Assembly (NCBI GenBank): GCA_048270425.1
Contig: JBLWSY010000005.1
Span: 124,001-188,000, forward strand
Length of the DNA: 64,000 bases
Direction of reading: 5' to 3'
Source: Oceanospirillum sp048270425
GTDB taxonomy: Bacteria > Pseudomonadota > Gammaproteobacteria > Pseudomonadales > Halomonadaceae
The position numbers and the translations under genes are program-made. Positions 9,207 to 17,994 of the stretch are shown one piece after another. The notes below the pieces were generated by a model. That model had not been told where the DNA came from and searched no databases. It saw nothing but the letters and a program-made list of their open reading frames with translations. Within the stretch, counting starts at the first letter, position 1. Each line of letters begins with the position of its first letter.

Positions 9207-10175
9207 ATGAAACTGATACGGGGTTTGCACAATTTACGTCCGGAACATCAGGGGTGTGTCGCCACAATCGGCAACTTTGATGGTGTGCACCTTGGGCATC
9301 AGGCGATTTTGCGTCAGGTTAAAGCCAAAGCGCTGGAGTTGGGTGTGCCTTCTGCTGTGGTGGTGTTTGAACCTCAGCCCCGAGAGTTTTTTGCTTCCAG
9401 TCAGGCTCCGGCTCGTCTTACCCGATTTCGTGACAAAGTAGAACGTCTGGCCGCGCAAGGTATTGATCGTATTCTCTGCCTGCCCTTTAACCAGAAGCTA
9501 GCCAGTCTTTCCGGTCGTGAATTTATCGATCAGGTGCTGGTCCAGGGACTGGGTGTCCGTCATCTGGTCGTGGGTGATGATTTCCGCTTTGGCTGTGACC
9601 GTGCCGGTGATTTCAACCTGCTGCAGCAGGTGGGGCAGGAGCAGGGTTTTGCTGTGGTGAACACCACTACCTTTGAGGTGGAGTCCGAGCGGGTCAGTAG
9701 CACCCGAATCCGTACCGTACTGGCAGAAGCCAACTTTGTACTGGCTAACAAACTGTTGGGCGTTCCCTACCAGATCAGTGGTCGTGTATTGCATGGCCGC
9801 AAGTTGGGGCGTCAACTGGGTGTTCCAACAGCAAATCTGTCCCTGAAAGATAAGCAGCCGGCGTTGCACGGGGTCTATACCGTGCTGCTGAGTAGTGCCG
9901 ATGGCCTGTTGCATAAAGGGGTTGCTAATATCGGCAACCGACCGACTATTGATGGTGTGCGTCCTGCTCTGGAAGTGCACCTGTTTGATTTTAACGGTGA
10001 TCTGTACGGGCAGCGTGTACAGGTGACTTTTTGCAGTAAGTTGAGGGACGAACAGCGTTTCTCAGACGTTGCCGCCCTGCGGGAGCAGATCATGAAGGAT
10101 CTGCAGCAAGCGCGGGATTATTTTGAGCAACATGCCAGTCAGGGTATTCCGCTGGCCAGTGGGCTGTTAGGCTGA
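9207..10175 (+). CDS. ribF: Bifunctional riboflavin kinase / FAD synthetase
   Basis: A 322-residue RibF that converts riboflavin to FMN and FMN to FAD. The N-terminal adenylyltransferase domain has TIGNFDGVHLGHQ and the SSTRIR motif; the C-terminal kinase domain has GRKLGRQLGVPTAN. The ATG at 9207 gives MKLIRGLHNL, matching the E. coli start, with AGGAG 7 bp upstream; an upstream in-frame ATG at 9189 is less well placed. It heads the conserved ribF-ileS-lspA-fkpB-ispH run, all on the same strand. Confidence 0.96.
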   Translation: MKLIRGLHNLRPEHQGCVATIGNFDGVHLGHQAILRQVKAKALELGVPSAVVVFEPQPREFFASSQAPARLTRFRDKVERLAAQGIDRILCLPFNQKLASLSGREFIDQVLVQGLGVRHLVVGDDFRFGCDRAGDFNLLQQVGQEQGFAVVNTTTFEVESERVSSTRIRTVLAEANFVLANKLLGVPYQISGRVLHGRKLGRQLGVPTANLSLKDKQPALHGVYTVLLSSADGLLHKGVANIGNRPTIDGVRPALEVHLFDFNGDLYGQRVQVTFCSKLRDEQRFSDVAALREQIMKDLQQARDYFEQHASQGIPLASGLLG

Positions 10176-10309
10176 TCGGGCCGATGTCGGAGTGAACAAA
10201 CTGCCGATATCGTGTAACGAACCCTATTCCCATGCAGGACCGATAACAGGCCGTCTGAAACTAACAACCTGATACCAGATAAACCGACTAAGAGCAGCGA
10301 TTCATAGCC

Positions 10310-13117
10310 ATGAGCGACTACAAACATACACTCAATCTTCCGGAAACCGATTTCCCGATGCGCGGTAACCTGCCGCAGCGCGAGCCATCCCGTCTGGCCC
10401 GTTGGGGCGAGATTGGCCTGTACGAGAAACTGCGTAAGGCAGGTGCCGGTCGTCCGAAATTTGTTCTGCACGATGGCCCTCCGTATGCGAATGGTGACAT
10501 TCACATCGGTCACGCATTAAACAAAATTCTGAAAGATATGATTGTTAAGTCCCGTACTCTGGCAGGCTTTGATGCGCCTTATGTACCGGGCTGGGACTGT
10601 CATGGTCTGCCGATTGAGCATAAAGTTGAGACTCTGATCGGTCGCGCCGGTGATAAGGTGCCTTATCGTGAATTCCGTGCTAAGTGCCGTGAATATGCTG
10701 CCGAACAGGTTGCTGGCCAGAAAGCTGACTTTATCCGCCTGGGTATCGTGGGTGATTGGGAGAACCCTTATCTGACCATGAACTATCAGACGGAAGCGGA
10801 TATTGTTCGTGCTCTGGGGCGAATCGTAGAAAATGGCCATCTGGTGAAAGGCTATAAGCCGGTTTACTGGAGTGTTGTCGGTCAGTCTGCGCTGGCAGAA
10901 GCTGAGGTTGAGTATCAGGATAAAATCTCTATCGCACTGGATGTGGCCTATACCTTTATCGATCAGGACAAGGTGCTGGAATTGTTCGGTAATCCGGTGG
11001 GCGAAGGTGACGTTTCTGTTGTGATCTGGACCACTACCGCCTGGACACTGCCGGTGAGTCAGGCGGTATCTCTGAATGCGGGCCTGGACTATGCACTGGT
11101 ACAAGTGCGTGATCAGCGTTTTGTGCTGGCAGCGGATATGGTGGAAGGCATCATGGCGCGCTGGGGCGAAGACAAATTTGAAGTGTTGGCGACAGTTTCC
11201 GGTCAGTCGCTGGAAAATCTGCTGCTAAAACACCCGTTCTTCGACAAACAGGTGCCTGTGATTCTGGGCGACCACGTCACTACAGATGCTGGTACTGGTG
11301 CTGTTCACACGGCTCCTGACCATGGTATGGAAGACTTTGTGGCCGGTAAGGCCTACGGCCTTGGCACTATCAATCTGGTGCAGGCAAACGGTGTGTACAG
11401 CGATGAAGCCGGTGAGTTTGCCGGTCTGCATGTGTACAAAGCTGACGAGCCGGTAATGGATGCACTGACCCGTGAAGGTAAACTGGTGCACCATAAAGCG
11501 TTTGAACACAGCTACCCGCACTGCTGGCGTACCAAGACCCCTCTGATCTATCGTGCGACTCCTCAATGGTTCGTATCCATGGAAGAGAAAGGCCTGAAGA
11601 AAGACGCGCTGGAGGCGATCATGGGTGTGCAGTGGTTCCCGGCCTGGGGACAGAACCGTATTGAAGCGATGGTTGATCAGAGCCCGGACTGGTGTGTCTC
11701 CCGTCAGCGTACCTGGGGGGTGCCGATCACTTTGTTCATCAACAAAGAGACCGATGAACTGCACCCGAATACCGCTGAGCTGATCGAAAAAGTCGCTCTG
11801 CTGATCGAAAAAGAGGGTATGGATGCCTGGTTCGAGCTGGACGCTGCTGAGCTGCTGGGGGATGAAGCGGATCAGTACTACAAGGTCACGGACACTCTGG
11901 ACGTTTGGTTCGATTCAGGTGTCACTCATCACTCGGTACTCCGCCGTCGTGAAGAGCTGACTTTCCCTGCGGATCTGTATCTGGAAGGTTCCGACCAGCA
12001 CCGTGGCTGGTTCCAGTCGTCACTGAAAACATCCATTGCGATCAACGGCTGCGCACCTTACAAGCAGGTGCTGACCCACGGTTTCACTGTGGATGAAAAA
12101 GGCTACAAAATGTCCAAGTCTCTGGGCAACGTGATTGGCCTGAAAGAAGTGACCGATTCTCTGGGTGGCGACATTCTGCGTCTGTGGGTTGCGGCTACGG
12201 ATTACTCTGGTGAGATGGCGTTTTCAAAGCAGATTCTGCAGCGTACTGCCGATTCTTATCGTCGTATCCGCAACACGGCGCGTTTTCTGCTGGCGAACCT
12301 GAACGGCTTTAATCCGGAAACCGATATGGTTAAGCCTGAAGAGATGCTGTCTCTGGACCAGTGGGCGGTTGATCGCGCACTTGAGTTACAAGGAGAGCTT
12401 CAGACGGCGTATAACGAATACCACTTCCTGAGTGTTTACCAGAAAGTCCACAATTTCTGTGCTCAGGATCTGGGTGGTTTCTATCTGGATATCATCAAAG
12501 ACCGTCAGTACACCACGCAGCCGGACAGCCTGGCGCGTCGTTCCTGTCAGACTGCGCTGTACCATATCATCGAGGCGCTGGTTCGCTGGGTCGCACCGAT
12601 TCTGACCTTCACGGCAGAAGAGATCTACGAGAACATTCCGGGTCAGCGTGAAGAGTCGGTTTATCTGACGACCTGGTACGAAGGTCTGTTTGAAATGAAG
12701 GCGGACGGTGACAAAAACCGCGATTACTGGAACCGTATCGCTGACGTTAAAGAAGCCGTGAACAAGGCCCTGGAAGATGCCCGTAACGCCGGAATCGTAA
12801 AAGGTTCTATCGCAACAGAAGTAACGCTGTTTGCCGATGCGGAACTCAAATCCCTGATCGAAGGTCTGGGAGATGAGCTGCGTTTTGTACTGCTGACGTC
12901 GGCTGCACAGGTTGCAGATCTGGCAGATGCCGGTGATGCTGCAGAAACTGATCTGGCGGGTCTTAAGGTTGCCGTTAAAGCTTCTGAGCATGCTAAATGT
13001 GGTCGTTGCTGGCATCACCGTGAGGATGTTGGTCAGCATGCAGAGCACCCTGAACTGTGTGGTCGTTGTGTGACTAACCTGCCGGAAGGCGAAGGTGAGC
13101 AGCGTCAGTTCGCATAA
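10310..13117 (+). CDS. ileS: Isoleucyl-tRNA synthetase
   Basis: A 935-residue class I synthetase, the standard bacterial IleRS size. The HIGH motif is literal (GDIHIGHALN, around residue 64), and the KMSKS loop is KMSKSLGN (around 602). The large CP1 editing domain lies between. The C-terminus has the zinc-binding cysteine set CGRCWHH and CGRC. It charges tRNA-Ile and edits misactivated valine. It follows ribF by 134 bp, and its 3' end leads into the hairpin region before lspA. Confidence 0.97.
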   Translation: MSDYKHTLNLPETDFPMRGNLPQREPSRLARWGEIGLYEKLRKAGAGRPKFVLHDGPPYANGDIHIGHALNKILKDMIVKSRTLAGFDAPYVPGWDCHGLPIEHKVETLIGRAGDKVPYREFRAKCREYAAEQVAGQKADFIRLGIVGDWENPYLTMNYQTEADIVRALGRIVENGHLVKGYKPVYWSVVGQSALAEAEVEYQDKISIALDVAYTFIDQDKVLELFGNPVGEGDVSVVIWTTTAWTLPVSQAVSLNAGLDYALVQVRDQRFVLAADMVEGIMARWGEDKFEVLATVSGQSLENLLLKHPFFDKQVPVILGDHVTTDAGTGAVHTAPDHGMEDFVAGKAYGLGTINLVQANGVYSDEAGEFAGLHVYKADEPVMDALTREGKLVHHKAFEHSYPHCWRTKTPLIYRATPQWFVSMEEKGLKKDALEAIMGVQWFPAWGQNRIEAMVDQSPDWCVSRQRTWGVPITLFINKETDELHPNTAELIEKVALLIEKEGMDAWFELDAAELLGDEADQYYKVTDTLDVWFDSGVTHHSVLRRREELTFPADLYLEGSDQHRGWFQSSLKTSIAINGCAPYKQVLTHGFTVDEKGYKMSKSLGNVIGLKEVTDSLGGDILRLWVAATDYSGEMAFSKQILQRTADSYRRIRNTARFLLANLNGFNPETDMVKPEEMLSLDQWAVDRALELQGELQTAYNEYHFLSVYQKVHNFCAQDLGGFYLDIIKDRQYTTQPDSLARRSCQTALYHIIEALVRWVAPILTFTAEEIYENIPGQREESVYLTTWYEGLFEMKADGDKNRDYWNRIADVKEAVNKALEDARNAGIVKGSIATEVTLFADAELKSLIEGLGDELRFVLLTSAAQVADLADAGDAAETDLAGLKVAVKASEHAKCGRCWHHREDVGQHAEHPELCGRCVTNLPEGEGEQRQFA

Positions 13118-13150
13118 CCCATAGCCGGTTTAGCACTCGTTGGTTTATGG

Positions 13151-13206
13151 CTTATAACAGAGCCGTAAACATCTGCAGAGGCGCCTTAGGGCGCCTCTGT
13201 TATAAG
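13151..13206 (+). promoter_or_regulatory. Two mutually exclusive hairpins between ileS and lspA
   Basis: One perfect 10-bp stem pairs 13176-13185 (CAGAGGCGCC) with 13190-13199 around a TTAG loop. A second perfect 12-bp stem pairs 13151-13162 (CTTATAACAGAG) with 13195-13206. The two share 13195-13199, so they cannot both form fully. No T run follows, so this is not an ordinary intrinsic terminator. It may act as an attenuator or RNA-processing site before lspA. Confidence 0.6.
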
Positions 13207-13230
13207 TCGCGTAAAACTCACTATCTGAGA

Positions 13231-13785
13231 ATGACAGTTGTGGATCAAAAAAAGGACAGAAGAGGGATTCAGCTGAAATGGCTGCTGCTGAGTGTTTTGG
13301 TCGTGGCAGTGGATCTGATCTCTAAAGCTTGGGTGACGGACAGTTTTAACTATGCTGAGCGCCTGTACGTGCTGCCGGTGTTTGATCTGACCTTGCTGCA
13401 CAATACCGGAGCCGCCTTCAGTTTTCTGGCGGGTGAATCCGGTTGGCAACGTTGGTTTTTCGCTTTGGTTGCCGTTGGTGTTAGTGGTGGCCTTCTGGTT
13501 TGGATGGCAAAACTAAAAGCCAGCGAAACCTGGTTAGCTTGTGCGCTGGCATTGGTTCTTGGCGGTGCTCTGGGAAACCTGCATGACCGTATTTTATTAG
13601 GCCATGTGGTGGATTTTTTACTGTTTCATTGGGACGGTGCTTATTTCCCGGCTTTCAACCTGGCTGATGCCGCCATCACACTGGGTGCCGGTATGCTGAT
13701 TGTGGATATGGTCCGCAATCCCGAGAATGGCAAGGGTAGCGGAAAAAACAGCGATAAAGCCGATAACGGTAAAGAGCGCGGCTAA
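13231..13785 (+). CDS. lspA: Lipoprotein signal peptidase
   Basis: An inner-membrane aspartyl peptidase of 184 residues with four membrane segments. It cleaves diacylglyceryl-modified prolipoproteins. Visible family motifs are VVAVDLISKAWV near the N-terminus, LLHNTGAAFSFL, GGALGNLHDR and FNLADAAITLG, which include the two catalytic aspartates. The ATG at 13231 is chosen; the frame is open further upstream to 13147, but that part overlaps the hairpin region and has no family match. A GTG at 13240 is an alternative. The hydrophilic C-terminus (Gly/Lys/Asn-rich) is slightly longer than in E. coli. Confidence 0.94.
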   Translation: MTVVDQKKDRRGIQLKWLLLSVLVVAVDLISKAWVTDSFNYAERLYVLPVFDLTLLHNTGAAFSFLAGESGWQRWFFALVAVGVSGGLLVWMAKLKASETWLACALALVLGGALGNLHDRILLGHVVDFLLFHWDGAYFPAFNLADAAITLGAGMLIVDMVRNPENGKGSGKNSDKADNGKERG

Positions 13786-13904
13786 CAGATCCTGGCTTGC
13801 GGGTTGTCTGACAGAGAATTTCTGAGAAACATTTCACCGGGTAGCTGATCGGCTGTCCGTCGGGTTGAGCAAGTCTCAGCCTGTAACGAATAAGGGTAAA
13901 TATC

Positions 13905-14369
13905 ATGAGTGAACAACAGATCGGTCCCGGTAAACAGGTTACCTTGCACTTTGCGTTGAAACTGGCGGAAGAAGGCGCAATTGTTGACAGTACTTTTGAG
14001 AAAGATCCGGTTCGCCTGATTGTGGGTGACGGCAATCTTCCGGATGGCTTCGAAAAGCCCCTGCACGGCCTGACAGCGGGAGCGAAAGAAGAATTTGATA
14101 TCGCTCCGGAGCATGGTTTTGGCCAGCATAACCCAAGCAATATTCAGAAGTTGCCACGTGCTCAGTTTTCCCCTGATCTGAATCTGGAACCCGGACTGAT
14201 GCTAAGCTTTGCCGATAAAGCCAACGGCGAGTTGCCGGGTGTGGTGGTTGAGTTTGATGATGAGCAGGTGACCGTCGACTTCAATCATCCTCTTGCGGGA
14301 CGCCCACTAAAATTTGAAGTGGAAATCATCGCAGTTGAAGATGCAGATACTCAGGCGACTGAAGCTTAA
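13905..14369 (+). CDS. fkpB: FKBP-type peptidyl-prolyl isomerase, SlpA type
   Basis: A 154-residue FKBP of the SlpA/FkpB group, which has an insert-in-flap chaperone domain within the isomerase domain. Visible features are VTLHFALKLAEEGAIVDSTF, the LPDGFEKPLHGL stretch and VDFNHPLAGRPLKFEVE at the C-terminal end. There is no signal peptide, so it is cytoplasmic. It sits between lspA and ispH exactly as in E. coli. The ATG at 13905 has an AAGGGTAA ribosome binding site. Confidence 0.94.
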   Translation: MSEQQIGPGKQVTLHFALKLAEEGAIVDSTFEKDPVRLIVGDGNLPDGFEKPLHGLTAGAKEEFDIAPEHGFGQHNPSNIQKLPRAQFSPDLNLEPGLMLSFADKANGELPGVVVEFDDEQVTVDFNHPLAGRPLKFEVEIIAVEDADTQATEA

Positions 14370-14425
14370 TTTTCAGCTGATAACTGACACTTATAGATAC
14401 TGACCCCGCTTTAAAGAGAGGCATC

Positions 14426-15436
14426 ATGTCAGCGACAGACGTTAATCCGGCAGAGATGAATAACACGCAGGCTGATCCTGCAGGTATCCAGATTAAACTG
14501 GCTAACCCTCGCGGCTTCTGTGCTGGTGTGGACCGGGCAATTGAGATCGTTAATCGTGCTCTTGAGGTGTTCGAGCCGCCGATCTATGTGCGTCACGAGG
14601 TGGTGCATAATAAGTTTGTGGTCAATGACCTAAAAGCTCGCGGCGCCATCTTCGTTGATGAGCTGCATGAGGTACCGGACGATACCATTGTAATTTTCAG
14701 TGCTCACGGTGTTTCCAAAGCGGTTCAGGATGAAGCAGATCGTCGTGGTCTGAAGGTGTTTGACGCTACCTGCCCGCTGGTCACCAAGGTACATCTTGAA
14801 GTGCTGAGGTACAGCAAGCAGGGACAGGAGTGCATTCTGATTGGTCATCAGGGGCATCCGGAGGTAGAGGGGACCATGGGGCGTTATGATACGTCTGCAG
14901 GCGGAACCATCTATCTGGTAGAGAATGAATCCGATGTGGCGGATCTTGAAGTACGGGATCCGTCCAAGCTGGCGTTTGTAACGCAAACCACGCTTTCAAT
15001 GGATGATACTGCCCGTGTGATTGATGCACTGCGGTCAAAGTTTCCTGACATTCAGGGGCCTAAGAAAGACGATATCTGCTACGCCACCCAGAATCGTCAG
15101 GATGCCGTCAAACAACTTGCCGCTGAATGCGATCTTGTGCTGGTAGTGGGTTCACCTAACAGTTCTAACTCCAACCGTCTGCGTGAGCTGTCTGAGCGTA
15201 TGGATACTCAGGCGTATCTGATTGATAACGCTACCGAGATCGATCCTGCCTGGCTCTCTTCTCAGCCAAAGATCGGTATTACAGCAGGCGCTTCTGCTCC
15301 GGCGGTTCTGGTTCAGGAAGTGATTGAACGGCTTAAAGAGTTGGGGGCCAATGACCCTGTAGAGTTGGATGGACGTGAAGAGAATGTGGTCTTCTCCATC
15401 CCTAAAGAGTTACGCCTGACAGATATCAGTGAATAG
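14426..15436 (+). CDS. ispH: 4-hydroxy-3-methylbut-2-enyl diphosphate reductase
   Basis: An IspH of 336 residues that makes IPP and DMAPP in the last step of the MEP pathway. The three cysteines that bind the Fe-S cluster are present in GFCAGVDRAI, DATCPLV and ICYATQNRQ. The HEVVHN and SAHGVS histidine motifs are also intact. About 23 residues precede the conserved IKLANPRGFCAG, a slightly longer N-terminus than in E. coli. The ATG at 14426 has AGAGAGG upstream. It is the last gene of the ribF operon and ends at a terminator. It supplies precursors for IspB, encoded earlier in the window. Confidence 0.96.
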   Translation: MSATDVNPAEMNNTQADPAGIQIKLANPRGFCAGVDRAIEIVNRALEVFEPPIYVRHEVVHNKFVVNDLKARGAIFVDELHEVPDDTIVIFSAHGVSKAVQDEADRRGLKVFDATCPLVTKVHLEVLRYSKQGQECILIGHQGHPEVEGTMGRYDTSAGGTIYLVENESDVADLEVRDPSKLAFVTQTTLSMDDTARVIDALRSKFPDIQGPKKDDICYATQNRQDAVKQLAAECDLVLVVGSPNSSNSNRLRELSERMDTQAYLIDNATEIDPAWLSSQPKIGITAGASAPAVLVQEVIERLKELGANDPVELDGREENVVFSIPKELRLTDISE

Positions 15437-15453
15437 TTTTTCCTGATCCGAAC

Positions 15454-15500
15454 GAAAAAAGCGCCGCTTGAATATTAAACATTCAGCTGGCGCTTTTTTT
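15454..15500. terminator. Bidirectional terminator between ispH and pilE
   Basis: AAAAAAGCGCC and GGCGCTTTTTTT flank a second imperfect stem (TTGAAT/ATTCA). The A and T runs on both sides suit termination of both converging genes. Confidence 0.85.
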
Positions 15501-15557
15501 ATGGGTTGAACGTCACTATTCCGGGTAATCAATGCCAAAGTATCTGAGTTCAGACAG

Positions 15558-15968
15558 TTACCAACAGGCTGCCGGGGATTTATTTTCACCCGATGCCGAT
15601 TTTGTCAGCTCAATCTTTGTACAGCCGGTATCTCCTGCCTGCGAACCCGTGGCAGTGGCTGAAATTTTATAGCCCGTCGATGACGCGTTTTCGACCGCTA
15701 GTGTGTAATAACCTTCCGAGGATGTTGTGGCGGCATTCAATCCTGCGCTGCTCATATCATTGGTGTAGCTGCTATGGTTGGCACGCCAGTTTTCCTGAGC
15801 CAGTTGTATGCGCAGAATTGCGGTGTGGGCATCGGCTCGCCGACTTTCAAAAGCGTAGCTCTGGTATGATGGGTAAGCGACTGTTGCCAGAATGCCGATA
15901 ATGGCGATAACAATCAGCAACTCTATCAGGGTAAAGCCACTTTGTTTGATGTTTTTAGAGTCAGGCAT
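15558..15968 (-). CDS. pilE: Type IV minor pilin PilE-like
   Basis: A 136-residue type IV pilin-like protein. A short leader ends in glycine before FTLIELLIVIAIIGILATVAYPSYQSY, the prepilin peptidase signature with Glu at mature position 5. The C-terminal half has two cysteines (residues near 115 and 135) that can form the D-region disulphide. The start is the ATG at 15968 with an AAGGAAG ribosome binding site; the longer upstream frame is rejected. It is transcribed divergently from fimT-pilW-pilX-pilV. In Pseudomonas the equivalent gene ends the minor pilin operon; here it is inverted relative to it. Confidence 0.88.
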   Translation of the reverse strand: MPDSKNIKQSGFTLIELLIVIAIIGILATVAYPSYQSYAFESRRADAHTAILRIQLAQENWRANHSSYTNDMSSAGLNAATTSSEGYYTLAVENASSTGYKISATATGSQAGDTGCTKIELTKSASGENKSPAACW

Positions 15969-16106
15969 AATGCTTCCTTTCTGATCCTGATCACAGGCAA
16001 ATAATCTTACCGGCAAAGTTCGCGCAAACACTGATGAACAGTGCTTGTGAATCCTATTTCTGCGTGGCATGTTAAGACAATTACGCACTAAAAAACAGAG
16101 GGCAGT

Positions 16107-16622
16107 ATGAGAGCGCAGGGATTCACTCTGATAGAACTGCTGTTAATGTTGGCGATCATCGCGATTTTAGCAGGTTTAGCTGCGCCTAATATGGGCGAAT
16201 ATATAGAGCAGGAGCGGGTTCGTGGTGCTTTTGTCAATATAAAGCAGGAACTCTCGTATGCCCGTTCAGAAGCAATCAAACGAAATGCGACAATTTTCAT
16301 TTCGTCTTCTCCAGGAACCAATTGGTGTGTCGGAATGAGTCTGACAGCAAACTGTGATTGCTCAATTACCAATCCTAATACGTCAGATGCCTGCGCCCTA
16401 CCAATCAATGGAACCAAGGTGCTGCGACGGATCACCAGCGGTGATTATTCCGGTGTGACAATGAATACTGATCATGCGTTTAGCTTCGATGGAACTCGAG
16501 GTCTTGCATCATCTTCAGGTTCTTTTGATCTTTCTTCAGATAATTACTCTGGTAAGGCAGTAATCTCTATTCTGGGAAGGGTTAAGGCATGCGGAACGGT
16601 TAGTGGCATGGAGGGCTGCTAA
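16107..16622 (+). CDS. fimT: Minor pseudopilin FimT/FimU (GspH family)
   Basis: A 171-residue prepilin with the cleavage site MRAQG|FTLIELLLMLAI, followed by the LSYARSEAIKRN motif typical of GspH/FimT proteins. Four cysteines in the middle and two at the C-terminus (ACG..., GC at the end) suggest disulphides in the globular domain. Related FimT proteins bind DNA at the pilus tip and aid transformation in some species; that role is not established here. It starts a tight operon: its stop codon directly abuts the pilW start. Confidence 0.85.
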   Translation: MRAQGFTLIELLLMLAIIAILAGLAAPNMGEYIEQERVRGAFVNIKQELSYARSEAIKRNATIFISSSPGTNWCVGMSLTANCDCSITNPNTSDACALPINGTKVLRRITSGDYSGVTMNTDHAFSFDGTRGLASSSGSFDLSSDNYSGKAVISILGRVKACGTVSGMEGC

Positions 16623-17405
16623 ATGATCACGTATCAAGCAAGACGGACAAAACAATCAGGCTTTACCCTGCCTGAGCTGCTTATTTCACTAGTCCTTGGT
16701 CTAACACTCGTGGGTGCTGTTATGAGCGCCTATCTGACCGCCCTGAAATCATCCGGCGACAATAACGAACAAGCTCAGCTGACTCATAATCTCAGAGCCA
16801 GTCTTGATTTGATCTTAAGTGACCTCAAGCGGGCCGGAGGAATAGGTTCGGGCAATCTTCCTGGCACGGATGCCAGTATGCGTGACCGCTATGGGGATAA
16901 CGCCTTTATGGATGTGGTGAGTAATTTAAAACTCTGGAACTGTAACGCTGCAAATGAATGCTCCTGCGTGACCTATAGCTATGACCTTGAAGGAGATAAT
17001 GATCCTTATAATGATGATGGGAATATTGATACGCCGGATATGAACCATTTTGGCTTCAAAGTAAATGACGGAAAGATCAGTCTGAGAAAGGGCCCTCGGA
17101 TTGCATCGGTATTAGGTCCTCATCCTGGATGTGGCTATGATAATGGGACCAATCAGTGGGAAGCTCTTACTGAAGACGATATCCAGATCACTCAGTTCAG
17201 CATCAGCTATATCGACGGTGACGGCAATATTCTTGCAGAACCGGAGGCGATCAATATTCAAAATGGCAGTGCCTGTAGCTCCGGTGAACAGTGCATTGAA
17301 GAACGAAATCTTCAGGTCACCATCAGTGGTACCAAAGATGAGTTCTCGTTAACAGTGTCCGGTAAAGTGAGGGTGCGTAATGACCGCTTCTTCCTCAAAC
17401 CTTAA
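16623..17405 (+). CDS. pilW: Type IV pilus minor pilin PilW-like
   Basis: A 260-residue prepilin with the leader ending KQSG|FTLPELLISLVLG. The conserved Glu is present. The AQLTHNLRASLDLILSDLKRAGG stretch after the hydrophobic helix is characteristic of PilW. The C-terminal domain is poor in basic residues and has about eight cysteines. PilW works with the other minor pilins to prime pilus assembly. The ATG at 16623 follows the fimT stop directly, and the 3' end overlaps pilX by 26 bp, which implies translational coupling. Confidence 0.85.
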   Translation: MITYQARRTKQSGFTLPELLISLVLGLTLVGAVMSAYLTALKSSGDNNEQAQLTHNLRASLDLILSDLKRAGGIGSGNLPGTDASMRDRYGDNAFMDVVSNLKLWNCNAANECSCVTYSYDLEGDNDPYNDDGNIDTPDMNHFGFKVNDGKISLRKGPRIASVLGPHPGCGYDNGTNQWEALTEDDIQITQFSISYIDGDGNILAEPEAINIQNGSACSSGEQCIEERNLQVTISGTKDEFSLTVSGKVRVRNDRFFLKP

Positions 17406-17946
17406 TCGCCTGAACAGAAGTCAGTCTGGTATGGCGACTTTGATGTTTGCTGTTGTGTTGCTGATTGCCCTTACCGTGATTACCTTTCTGAGTGCTAAAA
17501 CACTGCTGACTGAGCAGGCAATATCCGCCAACGAATACCGAAGCAAAGAAGTAAGCTATGCTGCTGAGGCTGCATTGGAATACGGCATTGCCTGGTTGGA
17601 TAGCAATGACCCCGGCTTTGCGAGTTGGAATAACGCAGATCTGGATAGCGATGGCATTAAATTCAATGACCTAAGCGCACCAAACACCACGGTGGTCAGT
17701 GGCAGCAATACTTATAACCTCAGTGTTGATTACATTCGCCGTTGTTTGGAAGGCGCAACAGATAATGACGAAGCTGCTAATTCGGTCTGCGAACAATGGA
17801 TTATTGAAGTTGAAGCAACGGCAACGGCTGCTTCTGACTCTGATCTTAGTCGAAAGCAATGGATACGGGTGCTTCAGACACCTAATGCAACGGATCCTGC
17901 TAAGACCGATTTTATTCGAATTCCCGGTAGCTGGCGCGACTGGTGA
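17380..17946 (+). CDS. pilX: Type IV pilus minor pilin PilX-like
   Basis: A 188-residue protein with the PilX N-terminal signature: SQSGMATLMFAVVLLIALTVITFLSAKT, then EYRSKEVSYAAEAALEYGIAWL. As in other PilX proteins the usual Glu5 of pilins is absent, since the leader cleavage is followed by MATLM. It starts inside the end of pilW. The assignment is from N-terminal pattern and operon position; the C-terminal half is not recognisable. Confidence 0.8.
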   Translation: MTASSSNLNRLNRSQSGMATLMFAVVLLIALTVITFLSAKTLLTEQAISANEYRSKEVSYAAEAALEYGIAWLDSNDPGFASWNNADLDSDGIKFNDLSAPNTTVVSGSNTYNLSVDYIRRCLEGATDNDEAANSVCEQWIIEVEATATAASDSDLSRKQWIRVLQTPNATDPAKTDFIRIPGSWRDW

Positions 17947-17994
17947 GTTTATTTGCAGCTCGTAAATACCATGGACTGGTATGAGGGTACTCCT

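Noticed and set aside
15980..16000. FNR-type box upstream of pilE
   Set aside because: CTGAT-CCTG-ATCAC has mismatches in both half-sites and is too close to the pilE start.
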